Positions 4,661-7,918 of a stretch of DNA of 7,918 bases are shown here, in pieces. The position numbers and the translations under genes are program-made. The stretch is taken from assembly GCA_015233285.1 (NCBI GenBank), contig JADFYA010000162.1:1-7918 (forward strand), in the 5' to 3' direction. Origin of the DNA: Deltaproteobacteria bacterium (lineage in GTDB: Bacteria > Desulfobacterota > JADFXK01). Each line of letters starts with the position of its first letter. The first letter of the stretch is position 1. Under the pieces are notes generated by a model that worked only from the letters and a program-made list of their open reading frames with translations, was not told the DNA's origin and made no database searches.

Positions 4661-7177
4661 ATGGCCCCCAAGGGATTTCAAGAAGTTCCAGTTGAGAAGT
4701 TAAGATGGCGGCTTGATCCGGCTACGTTGCCGTTTAATACCACGGATGAAATAGAACCAATCAAGGAAATCATCGGCCAGGATCGGGCGTTGGAGGCCTT
4801 TCGATTTGGTCTGGGCATGGAGCAGAATGGGTACAATGTCTTTGTCACCGGACTCCCCGGAACGGGGCGAATGACCACCGTCCGCAAAATGCTTGATGAA
4901 ATGACAACTAGTGACAAGGTCCCGGATGATCTGTGTTACGTCAACAATTTTGCCGAACCGGAAGCCCCCACGTTGCTCTATTTGAAACCCGGCATGGGCA
5001 AGCAACTAAAAAAAGATGTGGAAGAGCTTATCACCACTCTTAAAAAAGACGTGCCCAAGCTGTTTGAAAGCGAGGAATACCTTAAGGCCAAGAAAGAAGT
5101 CCTGGTCACCTATGAGGAAAAGGCCAAGAAGTTTTTTAAAGATCTGGGGCAGCGGGTCAAGGAGCAAGGCTTTGCCCTGGTCGATGTCCAGATGGGGGGA
5201 TATAAGCGGCCCGAGGTAGTGCCGATTGTGGACGAGCAGCCGGTCAACGTGGATCAACTTGAGGCAATGACCGAAAAGGGCCGGTTTCCTAAGGAAGAAT
5301 TTTTGGCCATTAAGGCCAAACAGCAGGTCCTGCGGGAGGAGATTGACCGCATTTTTCTGGAAATGAAAGACATGCAGGAGGAGATGCAGAAGAAGCTGGA
5401 AGACATGGATCGGGTCATGTTTCTAAAAAGTACTTCCGCTTCCTTAACCGAACTGAGTGCTAAGTATGATCAGGAAAAGGTCCAGAAGTTCCTTCTGGAT
5501 ATGATTGATGACCTGGCTAAGAATCTGAGTATTTTCCGGCCGGCAGCCCAGCAGATGCCTGCCCCTGTGCCCGGAATGACGTTCATGCCCATGGCCTCGG
5601 ACCAGGACAATTTTCAGCCTTATCAGATCAACCTGTTAGTCGACAATTCCGAGCAAAAAAGCCCTCCGATCATCATCGAAACCAATCCAACTTATCGAAA
5701 TGTGTTTGGGGCCATCGAACGATCCGTTGACCGGTCCGGTCTGTGGCGGACGGATTTCATGAAGATCAAGGTGGGCGCTTTTGTGAAAGCCAGTGGCGGC
5801 TACCTGGTGATCAATCTGCTGGACGCAATTGTGGAACCCGGAGTTTGGCCGGCTTTGAAACGGTCTTTGAAGAATAACAAATTGGAGATTCAGACCTACG
5901 ATCCTTTTTATCTTTTTACTACTTCCGGGCTAAAACCGGAGCCAATTGAGATAAATGTCAAGGTGGTGCTCATCGGGGATCCCTATATCTATCATCTTCT
6001 TCTGGCCTATGACCCGGATTTTAAAAAGATTTTTAAAGTAAGAGCCGACTTTGAAACCTCCATGAAAAAAGACGACGAGGCCATTAATCAATATACCAGA
6101 TTCATCAAAGAAAAGTTAGCCGAGGAAAAAACCAAACCATTCGATCGCACCGCCGTGGCCGCTGTCGTGGAAGAAGGGGTCCGCATGACGGGCCGCCAGG
6201 AGAAATTATCCACCCGGTTCCATGAAGTGACCAATCTCATTCGGGAGGCCAATTTTTGGGCCGGCCGTAACGAGGCAGAGGTCGTCACCGAGAGACACGT
6301 CGATCAAGCTTTGGCCGCCAAAATCCGGCGGTCCGGCATGGTCGAAGAACATATTCAAGAGGCCATCGACCGGGACACAATCATGATCGATACAGCCGGG
6401 GCAGTGGTGGGGCAGGTCAACGGCCTGGCCGTGTACGACATGGGCGAGTATTCCTTTGGAAAACCCAACCGAATCACCGCCACCACCTCCATGGGCCGGT
6501 CAGGAGTGATCAATATCGAACGGGAAGCGGATATGTCGGGCTCCACCCACAATAAGGGTGTGCTCATCCTGAGCGGGTTCCTCCGGAAAAGATATGCCCA
6601 GGACAAACCTCTCACCATGAGCGCCAGTATCGCCTTTGAACAATCATATGGCGGTATTGATGGCGACAGTGCATCTTCCACGGAATTGTACGCCATCCTG
6701 TCGAGCCTCTCAGGGTTGCCCCTGCGGCAGGATCTGGCCGTGACCGGCTCAGTAAATCAAAAGGGAGAAATTCAACCTATCGGTGGGGTTAACCAGAAGA
6801 TTGAAGGTTTTTTCGATGTCTGCAAAGCCAGAAAATTGACCGGGACGCAGGGCGTGGTCATCCCCCATCAGAACGTCTCTGACCTGATGTTGCGAAAAGA
6901 TGTCGTCCAGGCGGTCAAGGAGAAAAAATTTCATATCTATCCGGTAAAAAGCATAGATGAAGGCATCCATTTGCTGACCGGGATACCGGCCGGCGAAATT
7001 AAAGCGGATGGAATTTACCCGGAGGGGTCGGTCAATGCCCTGGTTAATGCTAAACTGGTTGAATTGGCTAAAGGATTGAAGGCATTTGGAGAGTCCAAGG
7101 AGGACGATGCCCCGAAAGCCAAGAAAAGCCGCAAGAAGGAAACGGCCAAGAATCCGACTGATATAACGGTCGCATGA
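4661..7177 (+). CDS. Lon-like ATP-dependent serine protease (COG1067, AAA_32 plus Lon proteolytic domain)
   Basis: An 838-residue cytoplasmic AAA+ protease that should unfold and degrade misfolded or regulatory proteins. It lacks the N-terminal LAN substrate domain of classical LonA and resembles the YcbZ/LonB-like predicted proteases. The Walker A loop is GLPGTGRMT (64-72) with Arg in place of Lys, which I recall as usual in AAA_32. It is followed by a long charged helical insertion (about 114-290, likely coiled coil) and a Met/Pro-rich linker (about 297-312). 'SGGYLVINLLDAI' (378-390) and 'VVLIGDPYIY' (435-444) continue the ATPase core; a helical lid with 'TGRQEKLSTRFHEV' lies near 510-523. 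The Lon proteolytic domain (about 567-775) shows 'GIDGDSASSTEL' with catalytic Ser670 and 'GGVNQKIEGF' with Lys713. Their spacing of 43 residues equals that of the E. coli Lon dyad (679/722). The tail (about 812-838) is Lys-rich. A small heat-shock gene follows 90 bp downstream, suggesting a shared quality-control role. Confidence 0.93.
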   Translation: MAPKGFQEVPVEKLRWRLDPATLPFNTTDEIEPIKEIIGQDRALEAFRFGLGMEQNGYNVFVTGLPGTGRMTTVRKMLDEMTTSDKVPDDLCYVNNFAEPEAPTLLYLKPGMGKQLKKDVEELITTLKKDVPKLFESEEYLKAKKEVLVTYEEKAKKFFKDLGQRVKEQGFALVDVQMGGYKRPEVVPIVDEQPVNVDQLEAMTEKGRFPKEEFLAIKAKQQVLREEIDRIFLEMKDMQEEMQKKLEDMDRVMFLKSTSASLTELSAKYDQEKVQKFLLDMIDDLAKNLSIFRPAAQQMPAPVPGMTFMPMASDQDNFQPYQINLLVDNSEQKSPPIIIETNPTYRNVFGAIERSVDRSGLWRTDFMKIKVGAFVKASGGYLVINLLDAIVEPGVWPALKRSLKNNKLEIQTYDPFYLFTTSGLKPEPIEINVKVVLIGDPYIYHLLLAYDPDFKKIFKVRADFETSMKKDDEAINQYTRFIKEKLAEEKTKPFDRTAVAAVVEEGVRMTGRQEKLSTRFHEVTNLIREANFWAGRNEAEVVTERHVDQALAAKIRRSGMVEEHIQEAIDRDTIMIDTAGAVVGQVNGLAVYDMGEYSFGKPNRITATTSMGRSGVINIEREADMSGSTHNKGVLILSGFLRKRYAQDKPLTMSASIAFEQSYGGIDGDSASSTELYAILSSLSGLPLRQDLAVTGSVNQKGEIQPIGGVNQKIEGFFDVCKARKLTGTQGVVIPHQNVSDLMLRKDVVQAVKEKKFHIYPVKSIDEGIHLLTGIPAGEIKADGIYPEGSVNALVNAKLVELAKGLKAFGESKEDDAPKAKKSRKKETAKNPTDITVA

Positions 7178-7181
7178 AATA

Positions 7182-7265
7182 TTTTTTCCTTGTGCATTGA
7201 CAGCCGGTAGCCCGATAAGGGCGAATTAGGTCAGCTCAGAGCGACGGTTCTGAGGAAGGAGAAGA
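7182..7265 (+). promoter_or_regulatory. candidate structured leader masking the Hsp20 ribosome site
   Basis: In a transcript reading through from the protease gene, UUUUUUCCUU (7182-7191) can pair with AAGGAGAAGA (7256-7265), giving 10 consecutive pairs including two G-U. This would cover the Hsp20 Shine-Dalgarno. Nested inside are hairpin GCCC-GATAA-GGGC (7210-7222) and an 8-bp hairpin, 7235-7242 with 7247-7254, loop GACG and one G-U. The layout resembles RNA thermometers known upstream of Hsp20 genes (ROSE and fourU types), though the conserved ROSE core is not evident. The pairing is read by eye and no energy was computed. Confidence 0.35.
7189..7218 (+). promoter_or_regulatory. possible heat-shock or sigma70 promoter elements before hsp20
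   Basis: CTTGTG (7189-7194), 16 bp, then CCCGATAA (7211-7218) resembles the sigma32 pattern CTTGAA-N13-15-CCCCAT with mismatches and slightly long spacing. A consensus sigma70 -35 TTGACA also occurs at 7197-7202, but nothing like TATAAT lies 16-18 bp downstream (the best is GCGAAT). Either could give hsp20 its own start near 7224; both readings are weak. No terminator separates the gene from the protease, so readthrough is also expected. Confidence 0.25.
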
Positions 7266-7267
7266 CC

Positions 7268-7720
7268 ATGTTTCATTTGATGGAGTGGCGGCGGGGAGAA
7301 ATAGAACGACTTAAAAAGGAGATGGATGATCTGTTGGATCACATGATGAGTCGCCTATCGGAAGTTGGCTCATTTTGCCTTTTTCCGCCGCCGCCGACCG
7401 CAGATTTATCGGAGATGGAAGATAAGATCGTGGTCAGTCTGGACTTGCCTGATGTGGACGTAAACGATCTGGAAGCCACACTGGAAGGCGATGTACTGAC
7501 CATTACCGGAAGACGGATAGCTGAATGTGATACCGAGGAGATATCCGGGGAGGGACATCAGTCGATGCGCTCCTATGGTGTCTTTATCCGCCGGGTTCCT
7601 ATTCCGGCCAAGGTCTTATCTGAAGGAGTAAGTGCGGAATACAAAGACGGCCGGCTCCGGGTTACTTTACCCAAACTGAGTTCCGGGATCCCCAAAAAAA
7701 TTCTGATCGAACATCCGTAA
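7268..7720 (+). CDS. small heat-shock protein, Hsp20/alpha-crystallin family
   Basis: A 150-residue ATP-independent holdase chaperone that binds unfolding proteins in the cytoplasm and forms oligomers. A charged helical N-terminal arm (1-35) and a Pro-rich link (40-43) precede the alpha-crystallin domain (about 44-136). That domain shows 'SLDLPDVDVNDLEATL' (57-72), 'DVLTITGRR' (75-83), 'RSYGVFIRRVPIP' (101-113) and the signature 'YKDGRLRVTLPK' (125-136). The C-terminal extension carries the IxI oligomerisation motif as ILI (145-147). Length and domain order are normal for bacterial Hsp20. ATG 7268 is preceded by AAGGAG (7256-7261) with 6-nt spacing. It lies 90 bp after the Lon-like protease on the same strand with no terminator seen, so it is probably at least partly cotranscribed. 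The untranslated gap may hold heat-responsive control. Family assignment is secure; the client range is unknown. Confidence 0.95.
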   Translation: MFHLMEWRRGEIERLKKEMDDLLDHMMSRLSEVGSFCLFPPPPTADLSEMEDKIVVSLDLPDVDVNDLEATLEGDVLTITGRRIAECDTEEISGEGHQSMRSYGVFIRRVPIPAKVLSEGVSAEYKDGRLRVTLPKLSSGIPKKILIEHP

Positions 7721-7738
7721 GCGCCAAGAATGTGTCCG

Positions 7739-7825
7739 TAGATTTCTCAGATGAACGCAGATGGACAAGACCTACAGCCATATTTGGGCCCGAATCTGTG
7801 CAAATTGACGCAATCTGCGGATTTC
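7739..7825. repeat. dispersed-type intergenic repeat with CGCAGAT / AATCTGCG units
   Basis: Just after hsp20, 'TCAGATGAACGCAGATGGAC' (7746-7765) is followed by AATCTGTG (7793-7800) and AATCTGCG (7812-7819), two near-identical units 19 bp apart. The later unit is the inverse of CGCAGAT (7756-7762), so the block is also a long imperfect inverted repeat. Strings of this kind are familiar as short dispersed intergenic repeats in many environmental bacterial genomes. Only this one copy is visible, so its dispersed nature is inferred from memory. It codes for nothing evident. Confidence 0.5.
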
Positions 7826-7833
7826 ATTACAGC

Positions 7834-7853
7834 CGTGCTAATCGCTTAGCATG
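7834..7853. other. 8-bp hairpin downstream of hsp20
   Basis: CGTGCTAA-TCGC-TTAGCATG folds into an 8-bp stem (one G-T pair) with a tetraloop, about 115 bp beyond the hsp20 stop. No T-run follows on either strand, so it is not a typical intrinsic terminator, although it could cap or stabilise transcript ends. A short T-run at 7894-7898 is 40 bp further on and preceded only by a weak GACTC/GAGTC stem (7861-7865 with 7879-7883). No gene is assignable in 7721-7918. Confidence 0.4.
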
Positions 7854-7918
7854 CTCATCGGACTCAGGTTAACTTTAAGAGTCATTATTGTCCCTTTTTG
7901 ATCCCGTCTCGGCTTCAG

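Noticed and set aside
4850..4876. Lys-to-Arg change in Walker A as evidence of a dead ATPase
   Set aside because: GxxGTGR is, to my knowledge, the usual form in the AAA_32 family, so it is not taken as inactivating.
7838..7918. Possible C-terminal end of a minus-strand gene entering from the right edge (frames ending at 7838 or 7875)
   Set aside because: Two minus frames are open to the edge for only 14-27 codons, as expected by chance, with nothing to choose between them and no recognisable sequence.

Overview
The window looks like chromosomal DNA from a free-living, probably anaerobic bacterium of the Desulfobacterota (former Deltaproteobacteria) type. This is inferred from roughly balanced base composition, the 'SMSTRSGEF' version of the ArgRS signature loop, a PcnB-type poly(A) polymerase with a basic tail, a COG1067-type Lon-like protease and a dispersed CGCAGAT/AATCTGCG intergenic repeat. 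It is not proven from sequence alone. I see no mobile element, CRISPR array, tRNA or rRNA gene.

Layout. The left half (76-4064) is on the minus strand. In transcription order it holds a secreted two-SH3b-domain protein (4064-3591), then pcnB (3337-1949), a 61-codon four-cysteine protein (1922-1737) and argS (1740-76). The last three are packed as an operon: a 26-bp gap, then a 4-bp ATGA overlap. The right half is on the plus strand: a Lon-like AAA+ serine protease (4661-7177) followed after 90 bp by an Hsp20 small heat-shock protein (7268-7720). A ~600-bp divergent intergenic region (4065-4660) separates the halves and carries a recognisable promoter for each direction. The last ~200 bp contain repeat-like, hairpin-rich non-coding DNA.

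How the genes fit together. pcnB-orf61-argS is an RNA/translation cluster: 3' polyadenylation of RNA and charging of tRNA-Arg, with an uncharacterised small Cys-rich protein translationally coupled to argS. The Lon-like protease and Hsp20 form a protein-quality-control pair, one degrading and one holding unfolded proteins. The gap between them can be folded so that a U-rich stretch just after the protease stop codon pairs with the Hsp20 Shine-Dalgarno, which suggests an RNA-thermometer-like leader (hypothesis only).

Start sites were moved inward from the longest possible reading frame for three genes (pcnB, SH3b protein, Lon-like protease) because family alignment, Shine-Dalgarno position or promoter position favours the internal ATG. 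I found no convincing, wholly new multi-gene system. The most promising leads are the 61-aa protein and the Hsp20 leader.
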